NCBI GenBank assembly: GCA_014529385.2
Contig: CM043962.1
Span: 127,004,970-127,068,969 of the forward strand
Origin: Adiantum capillus-veneris
Taxonomy: Eukaryota > Streptophyta > Polypodiopsida > Polypodiales > Pteridaceae
Direction: 5' to 3'
Length of the DNA: 64,000 bases
Below, one piece after another: positions 9,615 through 19,200 of the stretch. The position numbers and the translations under genes were made by a program. The notes under the pieces are model-generated. The model saw nothing but the letters and a program-made list of their open reading frames with translations, had not been told where the DNA came from and did no database searches. Every line of letters begins with the position of its first letter. Within the stretch, counting starts at the first letter, position 1.

Positions 9615-10987
9615 TCAAGAAATGTGGTCTGCTCTTTGATGAGTTTTTCCTTTCTTAACCACTACCGTAAAATCAAACTCCAGCAACACAATGAACCATC
9701 TTACAATTCGTCCCGTGTTGCAAGGTTTGTTTACTAAGTATAAGAGTGCCTGATGATCCACAAAGAATATGAATTTGTTCGCGAGTAAGTAATGCCGAAA
9801 TTTCTTTACGGCATATATCATACCCAATCCTTCTCTTTCAGTGGTAGTATAATTCTTTTCTGCACTGTTGATTTGTCTACTAGCATAACTGATTGGAAAA
9901 TCCGTCTTTCCCTCATCTGGTTGTGCTAGTATACAGCCTATTGCAAATGCCGAAGCATCTACATGTACATGGAAGATCTTTGACCAATCTGGTGCTTTTA
10001 GAATTGGTGCAGATACCAATGCATCTTTTAATTTCTGGAATGACTCCTCACATTCATTTGTCCAAATGAAGAGCGTGATTAGACTATACAAGGGTTTTGC
10101 TATTACAGCGTACATGTAGATAAAACGTCGATAGTATCCACAATGTCCCATAAATGATTGTACCTCTCGTACAGTGTTTGGTCTTGGCAATTCTATGATC
10201 ACCTTCACCTTGTCTTCATCAGTGGTAATTCCATTAGCCGACACTATGTGGCCTAAGATTTTACCTTGTCATACCATGAATACGCATTTTTTTGGGTTGA
10301 GGCAAATCCTATACGTTCTGCATTTTTCGAATACCTTTCTCAGATGATCTATACATTGGTCTTCTCTCAATAGCGAATAGACACACAAGTCGTCCATGTA
10401 AATATCCAAAAATTTTCGTAAGTATTCTTTAAAAGCGTGTGTCATTAATCTCTAAAATGTGGCTGGAGCATTGGTCAAGCCAAATGGCATTACCCTAAAC
10501 GCATATATGCCCCATTCTGTTGCAAATGTTTTTTGTATTGATCTTCTAGTTTGACCCCCAATTGGTTATAACCAGAGAATCCGTCCATAAAGCTATAGGC
10601 TTGCTTGCCAGCCACTCGTTCCAGGACGTGTTCAGTGATAGGTAGAGGGTAGTTGTCTCTTATATTTGCTGCGTTTACCTTCTTGAGATTTACACACACT
10701 CGTAATTTCCCTTTTTTCTTAGGTACCACCACTATCGGGGACACCCAGTCCGTGTGTTCTATCTCATAAATAAATTCAGCCTCCATAAGTTTGTCTATCT
10801 CCTCTTTTATCCTTTTGGAGAATGTCTCATTGTACGTGTATGGACGTTGTTTGCTTGGCTTTGCATCAGACTTCAGAGGGATTGAATGCTCACAAATGTT
10901 AGGATCCACTCCCTTCAAATCTCTGTACGACCAGGCAAATACATCTTGAAATTCCTTAAGTGTTTTGATCAGTAAGTCCTCCTCTTC
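9615..10987 (-). pseudogene. pol: Reverse transcriptase and RNase H of the large gypsy element
   Basis: RT fingers and palm begin in the 10918-10490 segment (VSPIVVVPKKKGKLRVCVNLKKVN, then FMDGFSGYNQ). A single-base frameshift in an A-run near 10535 moves the frame; the palm then continues with the catalytic IYMDD motif. Stops lie at 10452-10454 (TAG, in TF-stop-RLM where Gln is usual) and 10269-10271 (TGA). RNase H occupies about 10000-9620, with VDASAFAIG, a TTEREGLG helix and VDHQALLYL supplying the Asp/Glu positions. It ends at a TGA (9615-9617), where plant gypsy proteins usually have Arg. The enzyme would copy element RNA and degrade the RNA strand; this copy is inactive. Confidence 0.85.
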
Positions 10988-13882
10988 TCAACCTAGATCT
11001 GTGGCAATGTAAGCAGGTCGAGGATTTTCTCCTGGCTCTGCTAAGTCTATTTTCTTGGCGTTCTCTGGCCCGTCGTAGGACTCGTTTGATTTAGGCTCCC
11101 TCATTGGTTGCTGAACCACCAATCTTCTTTCCTGAATGGTGTACTTACAATAGTGAGGAGGTACATCTATCTTTTTACTCCCATCACTAGCGTTCGTTCC
11201 ATCGCTACTTTCCATTTCAGTTGTCCATACATTTTTAATTTTTTGTTTCCACTCATTGTATCTCGTTTTCCGTTCAATTTTCGTCATAATTGGACTACCA
11301 TAGACATTCAGTTTTTCTGTTGGAACTCTTTTTTTTGGTTTGCTGGTTTTCTTAGGCTTCAACAGTCTGGACTTAAATCCTGAGTCTTTAGCAACCTTAA
11401 GAAATCTTCCTGACACTTTATCCTTAGCACAATCAACAGCATGAATGTTCATAAGGAAATGTGTCTTACCCTCAAACTCCGGCATGGGTCTCAACCTGGT
11501 TGGTGTACTGATGTGGTGTCGTTTACTCTTGTATCTTTTTTGAAGTCTCTCATTTTGGTTTGGGAAATTGTAGAAGACGTCATTGTCTTGATCTTGATTG
11601 TCGTCTCCCTCTGTATTTTCTGACTTCTCGTCATCCGCGTTATCCTTGTTTTCACTTTGATCAGAAGAATCATAAAATTCTTCTCCTTCCTGCTTGATTT
11701 CTTTAGTGGGGATGTCCACATAGCCCACTATCTTAATCTCAAGTTTCGTTTCTGTTTTATGGATCCTCGTATTCTCAGTATCTACCTCGTCCTCGTCCTC
11801 CTCCACAATTTTTCTCAACATGTAGTATGGTATGATATCGTAGCCATTCTCATCACAAAATTTGGTGGGAGTGACTTCATTGACGCATACATCCAATGTA
11901 GCTAAAATTTGAGACCATTCTAGGGGTTCGAGCTTCTCTTCAGGAAAAGGTTCTCGTATATAGGCATCGTCCTCCAAGACCCTCTCTAGTGTCCTTTCAT
12001 TGTGGTCAAATTCACTACATTGAGATGCCCCACACATCCATATCTCTTTTTTCTTACAAAGCCATGCTGGGACTTCTGATCCACTAATGGTGGTTGAGTC
12101 AAATTCTTCCACAGGGGTTCTCGTGACATCATGGTAGCTATGATTTTTCATGTTTACGCATGTAGTAGTTTCAACATGTCTTAGATACAAATAATCATAC
12201 CCCCAGTCCTGCACCATTTTGAGTTGCCTCATGAACGGCCTACCAAGGATAATTTCATAGTTGTTCTTCTTGCCGAAATCTACTATGGCAAAGGTATGTT
12301 CGTACTCTATGCCACAGGAAGATACCACGATTGCCTCAAGCAATCCTATAGGCCTTTCTATGTGCCCATCCGCCAGTTGCAATTTCATTCTAGTTGTTCG
12401 TATTGCTGGTTTTTCCCATAGCAATTTGGTCGCAATGGCAATACCAACTCCACTATCAAGTATTGCCTTAGTTTCCATGCCATTATACTCAACTGGTAGG
12501 GTCGTGTTTCCGTCTTCACCCTCACAATACTCTCCTACCTTGTTGAGTGGCACTGGTCTAGTGTTGACTTTCTTCGGTTCTGTGTCATTAAGCTCGGTTT
12601 CGAAGAACTTAAGAGGCGTCCTTATGCTAAATTTTTCAAGACATTTGCCCACTTCCGTCCACATGCTTGGCCTAATTTTTAACAATTCTGCCAATGTGAT
12701 TGTACACTTGACCGGAGTGGTCAACAAGTCTGTCAGGATTTTAGTGTCCAATTGATTTGAACCGCCTATTCTCTGAGAAGGTACTCTTCGAATTTCTGAT
12801 CTTGCCTCATAGTCCCCCATATATGATGGCAAAGTTCTGAGAGATTGTGGTTTGCTATCTTCGGATGCAACTGAACCATTATCCCCTTGAAATGATTTAA
12901 CGTCCAAATCCCATGGAGTCTTATTCAAGTTCAGCTCCGAGAAAGGCGCTGACTCGACTGTTTTTGTCTCATATTTTTCTTGAGCTTTTCGCACCATTTC
13001 CCATATCTCTTCAGGCCAATTTTCTTCCACAATAGGCAAATATGGTGGAAAATCTTTCAGTGATTCATCAGTGCTATTAGGTACGTCTTTTGCATCCTCT
13101 ACATCCGGCAAGGATTTAATGTTTTCTATCTTGTCGGGTATCCTTTGTTCGGTTTTGTGAGGTGTTTCATGGTTTGGTGGTTTGATTACTCTATCCCCCG
13201 CTTCCATAGGTGGAGGCTCTAGTAAAGCTTGTGCAGTTTCAATCAGATGTTTGCACATCTCTAGTCTCTGTTTTTCTATCTCTGGATATGGATATGTCAT
13301 CCACCTTTGCTCTAGGGTCTGTCTCTTCTTCAATCTTGCTTCATATGCTTGCAAGATTGCATCTAAGGGTTCATTGATCTTATCTACCAATACCGACCCT
13401 CCTGAGCTTGCACTCTTTGGTCCTTCCGTTGATTTTAGAGAGTCGGACTCTCTTTGCTGTTTAAGTTGTTCTCGAGCTATTGTTAGCTCAGCTTCTACAT
13501 CTTTTTGTTTTCGCTCACGTCTAGCTCTCATTTTTGCTCTCTGTTCTTTCCAAGGATTAGCACGACTGACACTAGACTTGTCAGTCTTGATTTCTTTTTT
13601 ATTTTCATCGTTACTCTTGGGCTGATTGTCATTTTTCCTTGCTTGGGCTCTCGTCAAGACCTTAACAGGAATCGGAGTTTCGTTTTCTGACCCTCCACTG
13701 GACGGTAGCGCTCCCAACATATTCAAGGTAGTTTTTGCTCCTTTGCTCGGGTTTTTAGGGCAATCAGGGATCAAGTGAGTAATTCCACACTCCGTGCAAT
13801 ATGCGTTGACCCTAATGATTTTGTCATGAGGGCAATCCCTCAGCCAATGGTCTCCTCCACACTTGTAGCATGGTCCTTTAGG
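10988..13882 (-). CDS. Nucleocapsid knuckles and protease with long acidic linker, large gypsy element
   Basis: This is a 964-residue open frame in phase with pol, bounded by a TAG before it and a TGA (10988-10990) after it. Two zinc knuckles, CX2CX3HX4C, lie at residues 5-17 and 29-41; both are one residue shorter than the standard CX2CX4HX4C. A charged coiled region follows. The retropepsin has AILDSG at about 473-478 and EIILGRPFM at about 543-551; it would cut the polyprotein. Next comes an unrecognised acidic/basic segment of nearly 400 residues that ends PRPAYIATDL, the usual lead-in to gypsy RT. There is no clear start codon, so it was probably translated as part of gag-pol. Confidence 0.8.
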   Translation of the reverse strand, partial: PKGPCYKCGGDHWLRDCPHDKIIRVNAYCTECGITHLIPDCPKNPSKGAKTTLNMLGALPSSGGSENETPIPVKVLTRAQARKNDNQPKSNDENKKEIKTDKSSVSRANPWKEQRAKMRARRERKQKDVEAELTIAREQLKQQRESDSLKSTEGPKSASSGGSVLVDKINEPLDAILQAYEARLKKRQTLEQRWMTYPYPEIEKQRLEMCKHLIETAQALLEPPPMEAGDRVIKPPNHETPHKTEQRIPDKIENIKSLPDVEDAKDVPNSTDESLKDFPPYLPIVEENWPEEIWEMVRKAQEKYETKTVESAPFSELNLNKTPWDLDVKSFQGDNGSVASEDSKPQSLRTLPSYMGDYEARSEIRRVPSQRIGGSNQLDTKILTDLLTTPVKCTITLAELLKIRPSMWTEVGKCLEKFSIRTPLKFFETELNDTEPKKVNTRPVPLNKVGEYCEGEDGNTTLPVEYNGMETKAILDSGVGIAIATKLLWEKPAIRTTRMKLQLADGHIERPIGLLEAIVVSSCGIEYEHTFAIVDFGKKNNYEIILGRPFMRQLKMVQDWGYDYLYLRHVETTTCVNMKNHSYHDVTRTPVEEFDSTTISGSEVPAWLCKKKEIWMCGASQCSEFDHNERTLERVLEDDAYIREPFPEEKLEPLEWSQILATLDVCVNEVTPTKFCDENGYDIIPYYMLRKIVEEDEDEVDTENTRIHKTETKLEIKIVGYVDIPTKEIKQEGEEFYDSSDQSENKDNADDEKSENTEGDDNQDQDNDVFYNFPNQNERLQKRYKSKRHHISTPTRLRPMPEFEGKTHFLMNIHAVDCAKDKVSGRFLKVAKDSGFKSRLLKPKKTSKPKKRVPTEKLNVYGSPIMTKIERKTRYNEWKQKIKNVWTTEMESSDGTNASDGSKKIDVPPHYCKYTIQERRLVVQQPMREPKSNESYDGPENAKKIDLAEPGENPRPAYIATDLG

Positions 13883-15511
13883 CTATTGAGGTGCTCCTGG
13901 AGCTCCTCTTTGTTGGTGCACAATTCTTTGCCCGCTCATGCCTCCGTTGGCTATGAACAACAGTGTTCTTTCATCCAGGCTATATCGTCCTTCTCCCGCT
14001 GCCTGTGCAGCAGTTGGTGGTCCTGTATTTCCTATCATGCTCCATGGTTCTGGAGTAGAGGGTTCGTCCTGTGGATAATAGACAGAGTTTGCTGCATATC
14101 CATTGGGCTCTTCGTAGTATGCATGCATAGGTACCAAAGCCTTCTCGTCCGACTCGGTTACTGTGGGTGTGTATCTTATGCCGACTGGTCGTAATCCTGG
14201 TAGGGGTGGTTGTTGTCCCAACACTGGTTGTGGTCTTTCTGCACCTACAGGTCCTGGTAGATTGCCAGTCTGATATCTAGGCATCGGTTGGACTTGAGGA
14301 GATGTCGCATGAGCTTGTGGAGCATATGGTCGTTCTCTCACATATCCCTTGTTATAATAACACTCCTCTATTCCATGGTTTGTCCATTTTTGTTCAATCG
14401 CACACCATTTTGGTTGTTTAGCTTGTGGTTTGGAATACAAGTTAATCTTTTTAAGCACTTCTTCTACAAGCTGCTCTTGGATTACCGCTACTTCCCCCTT
14501 CAGTGTTGTCTTAGCAGACTTGCTCCCGCTTTGTTGTGAGGAAGAATCATCGTCAAGATCCTTTAACTCACCCTCTTTGTAGACCGCACAATTGTCCACA
14601 AGGTATAGCGCTTCCTTGGTCAAATCATTCAACGTAGTGCTCCTTTTCATATGTAAGTCCTTTTGAAGATTTGCATTCCTTAGTCCTTGTATAAATATAA
14701 GCATAAGTCTGGACTGAGTTGGCAGTTCTTCCACAGGACAGAACTTAACATACCTTTTTAATCGGAGGGCGGCCTTTCGCACGGACTCTCCATCTTTCTG
14801 TTTGAATTTATGGACTTGCGAGACGGTATTATGAGCTATCCCCCTTTGTGAGAATTCCTCGATAAACTCGTCAAACACTTCCTCCATAGACTCAAAGTCT
14901 CTTCGCTCCACCGAGTCAAACCATGTAGCCGCATCATCCTCTAAGGTTAAACCGAATCCTGCAAATTGGGTAGGAAAGTCTAGCACCTCTTCAGCTCTAA
15001 TTACACGCACAAAGGCTGCTACATGATCTCTTGGATCCTTGCTTCCCGTATATTTCTTGTTTACCCATTTTTGCACTTGAGAAGGTCTAATTCTACGATG
15101 GTCTCCAAATCTCATCATGGGATCTCCCCGTCCTAGTCGATATACCTCCTCTGGTCTTCTGTAGTGGCCAGGTTCTTCTCCCAATGGTGCTCCTAATCCA
15201 TAATTTCTAACATCTCTCGGGAGAGATGGTTCATCTCTCCGAACTCGTTCTCGGGGTGTTCTTCCAAGCTCAGTTGACCCCTGAGTCTTTGGCTTACTCT
15301 CTCCTTGATACTGTGCATAGAGTGGTGGTTCTTGTAAATCTCTTAACCCTCGTGCGGTTTGATAACCCTCTCGGGTTCGGTCTTGTTCTAATGTAGCACT
15401 CTGTCGAAGCCATGCCTGCAGTGATGGCTGAGTAGCTGGTTGGTCGTGGTAGTTGGTCGTCAGTCGACTTGCTAGGGGAGTAGGTGGCTCTTGGTACCTC
15501 GTCGGGGCCAT
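13883..15511 (-). CDS. gag: gag of the large gypsy element
   Basis: The start at an ATG at 15511 (MAPTRYQEPP) is preferred because upstream codons in this frame overlap ORF0 and look like shadow sequence. The Retrotrans_gag domain covers about residues 150-315: YTGSKDPRDHVAAF, then AATWFDSV, FSQRG, KQKDGESVRKAALRLKRY and FIQGLRN, in the expected order for plant gypsy capsid. The C-terminal part is rich in Pro, Gly and Gln. The frame ends with a TAG at 13883-13885. The two zinc knuckles that normally end gag lie just past this stop in the same phase, so the stop is probably a mutation (CAG to TAG). It forms the particle shell. Confidence 0.85.
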   Translation of the reverse strand: MAPTRYQEPPTPLASRLTTNYHDQPATQPSLQAWLRQSATLEQDRTREGYQTARGLRDLQEPPLYAQYQGESKPKTQGSTELGRTPRERVRRDEPSLPRDVRNYGLGAPLGEEPGHYRRPEEVYRLGRGDPMMRFGDHRRIRPSQVQKWVNKKYTGSKDPRDHVAAFVRVIRAEEVLDFPTQFAGFGLTLEDDAATWFDSVERRDFESMEEVFDEFIEEFSQRGIAHNTVSQVHKFKQKDGESVRKAALRLKRYVKFCPVEELPTQSRLMLIFIQGLRNANLQKDLHMKRSTTLNDLTKEALYLVDNCAVYKEGELKDLDDDSSSQQSGSKSAKTTLKGEVAVIQEQLVEEVLKKINLYSKPQAKQPKWCAIEQKWTNHGIEECYYNKGYVRERPYAPQAHATSPQVQPMPRYQTGNLPGPVGAERPQPVLGQQPPLPGLRPVGIRYTPTVTESDEKALVPMHAYYEEPNGYAANSVYYPQDEPSTPEPWSMIGNTGPPTAAQAAGEGRYSLDERTLLFIANGGMSGQRIVHQQRGAPGAPQ

Positions 15512-16313
15512 AGGTCGATGCTCCCGGAACTGTTGCCTTTTCAACCTCTTCTGGGAGAATACGTTTGTATTCTCGCCCGTATCTGTCAACAAAAACAATA
15601 TTCTTCCCCATAGCAGTTTCATAAGAAAATAAGTAAAGAACCTTGTCTTTGCTTAATTCATTCGGGTAGGGTTCCTTGCATTGAAAGTAAGAGACTATTC
15701 CTTCGCTTTCATGCTTGTAAATCCCTACATTCTCATTATAGGTTGGGACTCTGGTTGTTTTCTTATCGTACATAAAAAGCGCTCCAAGTCGATCAATGTT
15801 AGGAGGCGGTTCTTGGGTTTCTGAAACCATTTTCCCTTTGGCCACGTTATCCCCATATCTTTTGTAATCCTCAGGGTTACTTACTATCAGATAGTGGTTT
15901 CCCTTTTTGTCTCTGAATCTGTCTCCATCATCGTAGACTCGAATTATCTCTAGTCTCTGAGCCGGTCTTTCTTCAATACAGATACACTTGCGTCCCCGAT
16001 AGTCAGAATAGACTAGGGCTCCCCTCGAGTTAGTTCCTTCCAAGAAGATTATAGTGAACTTGGTTTTGTTTAAAGGATGTAGGGAGGTGCTCCCCCCTGG
16101 CATTGGTCCTTCACCGTTGAAACCTACTGGCTGTTGACTCCCCATCATGAAGGACTTTTCTGACGAAGTGTCAGTATCACTTCCCTCTTCAATGATTGGT
16201 GCCAATGGGTCTAGTCTTGTCTGAGTTACACTCTCTTCTGTGGACGTGGTGCTAACTTGACTTTTGACACTTTTAGCTCCTGACTTAACACAGGCTCCTG
16301 ACCTCAAATACAT
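15294..16313 (-). CDS. ORF0 upstream of and overlapping gag
   Basis: The 339-codon frame starts at a clear ATG (16313, MYLRSGACVKSG). It overlaps the start of gag by about 215 bp in a different phase; the last 70 or so codons, past about 15510, are probably shadow. The protein has a Ser/Thr-rich start, then a middle region with FTIIFLEGTNSRGALVY and YDDGDRFRDKKGNHYLIVSN, rich in Tyr and charged residues. I recognise no family. It may be an N-terminal gag extension joined by frameshift, or a separate leader protein like the extra 5' ORFs of some Tat/Ogre elements. Confidence 0.55.
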   Translation of the reverse strand: MYLRSGACVKSGAKSVKSQVSTTSTEESVTQTRLDPLAPIIEEGSDTDTSSEKSFMMGSQQPVGFNGEGPMPGGSTSLHPLNKTKFTIIFLEGTNSRGALVYSDYRGRKCICIEERPAQRLEIIRVYDDGDRFRDKKGNHYLIVSNPEDYKRYGDNVAKGKMVSETQEPPPNIDRLGALFMYDKKTTRVPTYNENVGIYKHESEGIVSYFQCKEPYPNELSKDKVLYLFSYETAMGKNIVFVDRYGREYKRILPEEVEKATVPGASTYGPDEVPRATYSPSKSTDDQLPRPTSYSAITAGMASTECYIRTRPNPRGLSNRTRVKRFTRTTTLCTVSRRE

Positions 16314-16596
16314 AAGAATGAAAGTTTTGTTGCAAACTTAAAGCTTACCTGGACTCCTTCTTCCTGTATAGCTTTGTGATGACCTCCTTCTGGGATCTAC
16401 ACAAGGATGGTTAGTCTGTTCACAAGTGTTTTCCCTGAATTACCAAAAAATCTTTCAAGTATATATAGCAACCACTTAGTCAGTCTTTTGGTGGTCCAAT
16501 TTCAATGATGAAATGATGGTTGGGATCTATATAGAGAGTATGTTCTAGCAGTATAGTCACAAAATGTAAAAAATGTCTGACTCACTACTTCCTTAG

Positions 16597-17207
16597 TCTA
16601 TCGCGATAGACTGACAGTTTGCTCAGCACAAGTCAGTTCAAAATTGTGACTTTACCCTTGGGTTCCAGTTACCCTCTATAGCCTATCCCTCAAGTTTTGT
16701 GAAGTTTGGACACTTGGGTTGGGTTTTGGTCCCCTTTTAGTATTTCAGTCAGAGCTTGATTCTCTATCTGACCCTCAGATTGACCTTTAGTGATCTAAAT
16801 GCCTTGAATTTTGGTGTGTCTGCTATTTAGGCCCTGATAAAGCTCTCTCTAGGGAAAATTTGAAAGAAAAGTTCCCCAGCAGAAAGTTCCTTGGTCTATC
16901 GCGATAGACTGAGCTCTTTCTTCATTTTCATCTTTTTTTCCAAAGTTTTCCCCACAGTTAGTTTAGTCTCCCCTTGTGTAGTGCATTGACCAATTTTGGC
17001 ACTGTTTGGACATCTGGTCAAAGACTTCTTGCCCTTGTCTCTGAATCCAGACTCCAAACACCAATTTTGAAGTTTTGGGGTCAAAATTGGTGTTCAAATT
17101 CACTCAATTTTTGTGAGTACCCTTGTATTGATGTGTTAAGCTTGTGGTGTAAGGGTTTTTTGCTTGTTGCTAGACAAACACCACCTTCACCAGTCTATCG
17201 CGATAGA
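16597..17207. repeat. Cluster of TCTATCGCGATAGA palindromes (leader of the large gypsy)
   Basis: Perfect copies lie at 16597-16610, 16895-16908 and 17194-17207, with spacings of 298 and 299 bp. With flanks, the first is an 18-bp perfect palindrome AGTCTATCGCGATAGACT. A shortened copy (TGTCGCGATAGA) lies at 18319-18330 in the LTR. Between copies the sequence is largely diverged, although the phrase CAAGTTTTGTGAAGTTTGGAC recurs at about 16692 and 17290, which suggests old tandem units of about 300 or 600 bp. Confidence 0.9.
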
Positions 17208-17964
17208 CCAGGCAGTGAGCAATAGGGACTCAATTTTTTGTCTGTTTTTGCATAGTCTTGTTCCCTGTGCCCATACAAGTCTATCCCCCAAGTTTTGTGA
17301 AGTTTGGACTTATTTTGACCTCAAACTCAAGCACTTCAAAAATTTCACTTTTCTCTGACAATTCACAACTCCATTGCACTTGAAGTGATGCCAATTTGAT
17401 GACACTGCATCTTAAACTTGTGCACATCAGTCATACCTCATGACACAGTCAGTTTACCCTTGGCTAATGGTTATATCTCATCTTGGCCTCTTTTAGGTTC
17501 ACTTAGTGTTTCCTTATGACAATCACCTGTTTCTTTTTTTTTTTCTTTTGTTGGTTTTGGTCACAGTTTTTATGTTTTCTCGAGTGTTGAATTATAAATT
17601 TCAATGTCGACTCTTTTCACCCCTTTCAAGGGTATATGAGGTGGGTTTTGCTTTCAAGGCAAGCAAACAGCCTTATTGTTTCTTCTTTTTGTTTTTTTTT
17701 TGCGGTTTTACAGCGTTTTTCTACTCTATTTCTTCACAAGTATAACAAGCACTCAAAAACAAAAACCATAACTCCTCATTATCCTATTTAACTAAATCTA
17801 ACTAGCCGCAGACCCTCGGCAAGACACAGGCTTCCTGGCTATCCACTAGACCTCAGGATACTCTATCCTGGATCTTGTTCTAAAAGTTTAAGCTCTCTCT
17901 AGTCAAAACTAAAGTAAGCTAACCATCACACGAGTGACGTACATCTCCCTACTTAAGGTCTTGT

Positions 17965-17983
17965 GTCCTCGGCAACGGCGCCA
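17965..17983 (-). other. Primer binding site of the large gypsy element
   Basis: The minus strand reads TGGCGCCGTTGCCGAGGAC directly inside the LTR edge (LTR begins TGTTTTAGG at 17985 on the plus strand). This matches the well-known TGGCGCCGTTGCCGGGG-type site of Athila/Tat-class plant gypsy elements, with one difference. Confidence 0.85.
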
Positions 17984-17984
17984 A

Positions 17985-18601
17985 TGTTTTAGGCCTTAAC
18001 TACTCCCCTGTTCATACTCACGAGCACGACACAGACAACATACTTATCATCCGATGACACGACTAACCCGTAGGTGCACGTAGGCAATCTTGTTAGCTTG
18101 TCAGGCTGAGACCAATCTACACATACGCACTTTTATGATGCATCAATCACTAACCCTGGTAGAATGCAACCCACCCTATCCCTTAACTCTCACAACACAG
18201 TTTACACGTCCAATGAACTCAGAATCGCATCAAACTTACTAGGCACCATCCTCTCACTAGGACATACTTACCTATAAGTCTAATCTCACCAGATTTGAAC
18301 CCTAGCTATCTCGAATGCTGTCGCGATAGACCAACATGTCATAATCCAAAAGTGGGTGAAACTTAAGTTTATCAGTATCTATGTGTAGCTAATCTCTTGC
18401 TCATTCCATGAAGCACTTGATTATTGAAAACAGACACCGTTTGTGCTACTTACAAGCAAAACAAGCTCGAGGAAGAATCAATCGCGATCAACTCGAAACA
18501 GCGAATGCGTGGCGTGGGCGCGTAGCTCTCAGAGAGACTATCGCGGTGGTGTGGTCGTGTCGTGAATCTGGTGAGGGAGAAGCACGTAGCGAAGAGAATA
18601 A

Positions 18602-18692
<91 letters not shown>

Positions 18693-18770
18693 ACTCGTAC
18701 GACACAGGATTAATTCAAATGTTTTTTTAAAAATGGTTCTAAGGTGACTTTTATACTTTAGTCACCTTAG
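17985..18770 (-). repeat. 5' LTR of the large gypsy element (right end uncertain)
   Basis: The inner edge at 17985 is fixed by the primer site. The LTR includes a damaged palindrome at 18319 and the CT microsatellite at 18604-18690. The outer edge lies before 18845, where the next element's RT begins; I could not find a partner LTR on the left to define it. Confidence 0.55.
18604..18690. repeat. (CT)n microsatellite
   Basis: An uninterrupted CT run of about 43 units. Open frames through it (Ser-Leu repeats) are artefacts. Confidence 0.95.
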
Positions 18771-18844
18771 CTCAAAAAATGTACATGGGGTTCTCTTACT
18801 CATGATTACAAAAGTGGGAATAATTCTGAGTCCTGACTAACTGA

Positions 18845-19198
18845 CTAATATTTACATAATCCAGACGAATGGATCAAACTGATAAGACATCTTTGACATA
18901 AAAAATGGAATTTCATATGCTTTACAAATGGGCTCATTACAACAGTTGAACCAATGGGGCTCCAACAGTCTTCGACAGGGTAGATGAAACCTTCTTGTAG
19001 CAAACTTCTCACTTCTTTAGGTAGTGCCTCTTGTTGGATTACTCCAAGTCTTCTGAGCTTCTGCACTACGGGTTTACTACCTTCCTTGAGTTTTATGTGG
19101 TGTTGCACTACTGTAATTCCTGTGATCTTATCATAGCCATCAATGAACAAAGTAGTGAAGTTACCTAGCATGAAGACATATTCCTTCCTTTCTTCATC
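18845..19198 (-). pseudogene. pol: Truncated reverse transcriptase N-terminus (gypsy B)
   Basis: The frame reads LTDEERKEYVFMLGNF, then the conserved lead-in HHIKLKEGSKPVVQKLRR, LPKEVRSLLQEGFIYPVED and WSPIGSTVV, the start of the RT fingers. After that the similarity stops and the sequence is unrelated. It follows the protease with a one-base phase change. The RT catalytic core is absent. The insertion or deletion edge near 18845 abuts the LTR of the large gypsy element. Confidence 0.7.
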
Positions 19199-19200
19199 AG

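Larger units (their letters stand above)
6636..18770 (-). mobile_element. Large Ty3/gypsy retrotransposon with duplicated integrase zinc module and second protease
   Basis: The minus-strand order is 5' LTR (from about 18770 to 17985), primer site (17983-17965), leader with palindromes, ORF0, gag, zinc knuckles, protease, RT, RNase H, integrase, second retropepsin and a basic tail. The primer site TGGCGCCGTTGCCGAGGAC is the type used by Athila/Tat-class plant gypsy elements. RT and RNase H are followed directly by integrase, with no second archaeal-type RNase H, unlike the Tat lineage. The 3' LTR was not found; the left end may be deleted or lie beyond 6.6 kb without a visible match. From gag on, the frame is broken by six stops and one frameshift; an overlap in another phase joins ORF0 to gag. 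Confidence 0.85.

Noticed and set aside
12261-12755. 164-codon plus-strand frame and other plus-strand frames across 7.2-16 kb and 34-36 kb
   Set aside because: They are antisense shadows of the gypsy and copia genes, which have recognisable domains on the minus strand.
18562-18747. Open frames made of Ser-Leu repeats (also at 24495-25040 and 45017-45423), Arg-Glu repeats and Thr-His repeats
   Set aside because: They are translations of CT/GA/AC microsatellites and carry no coding signal.
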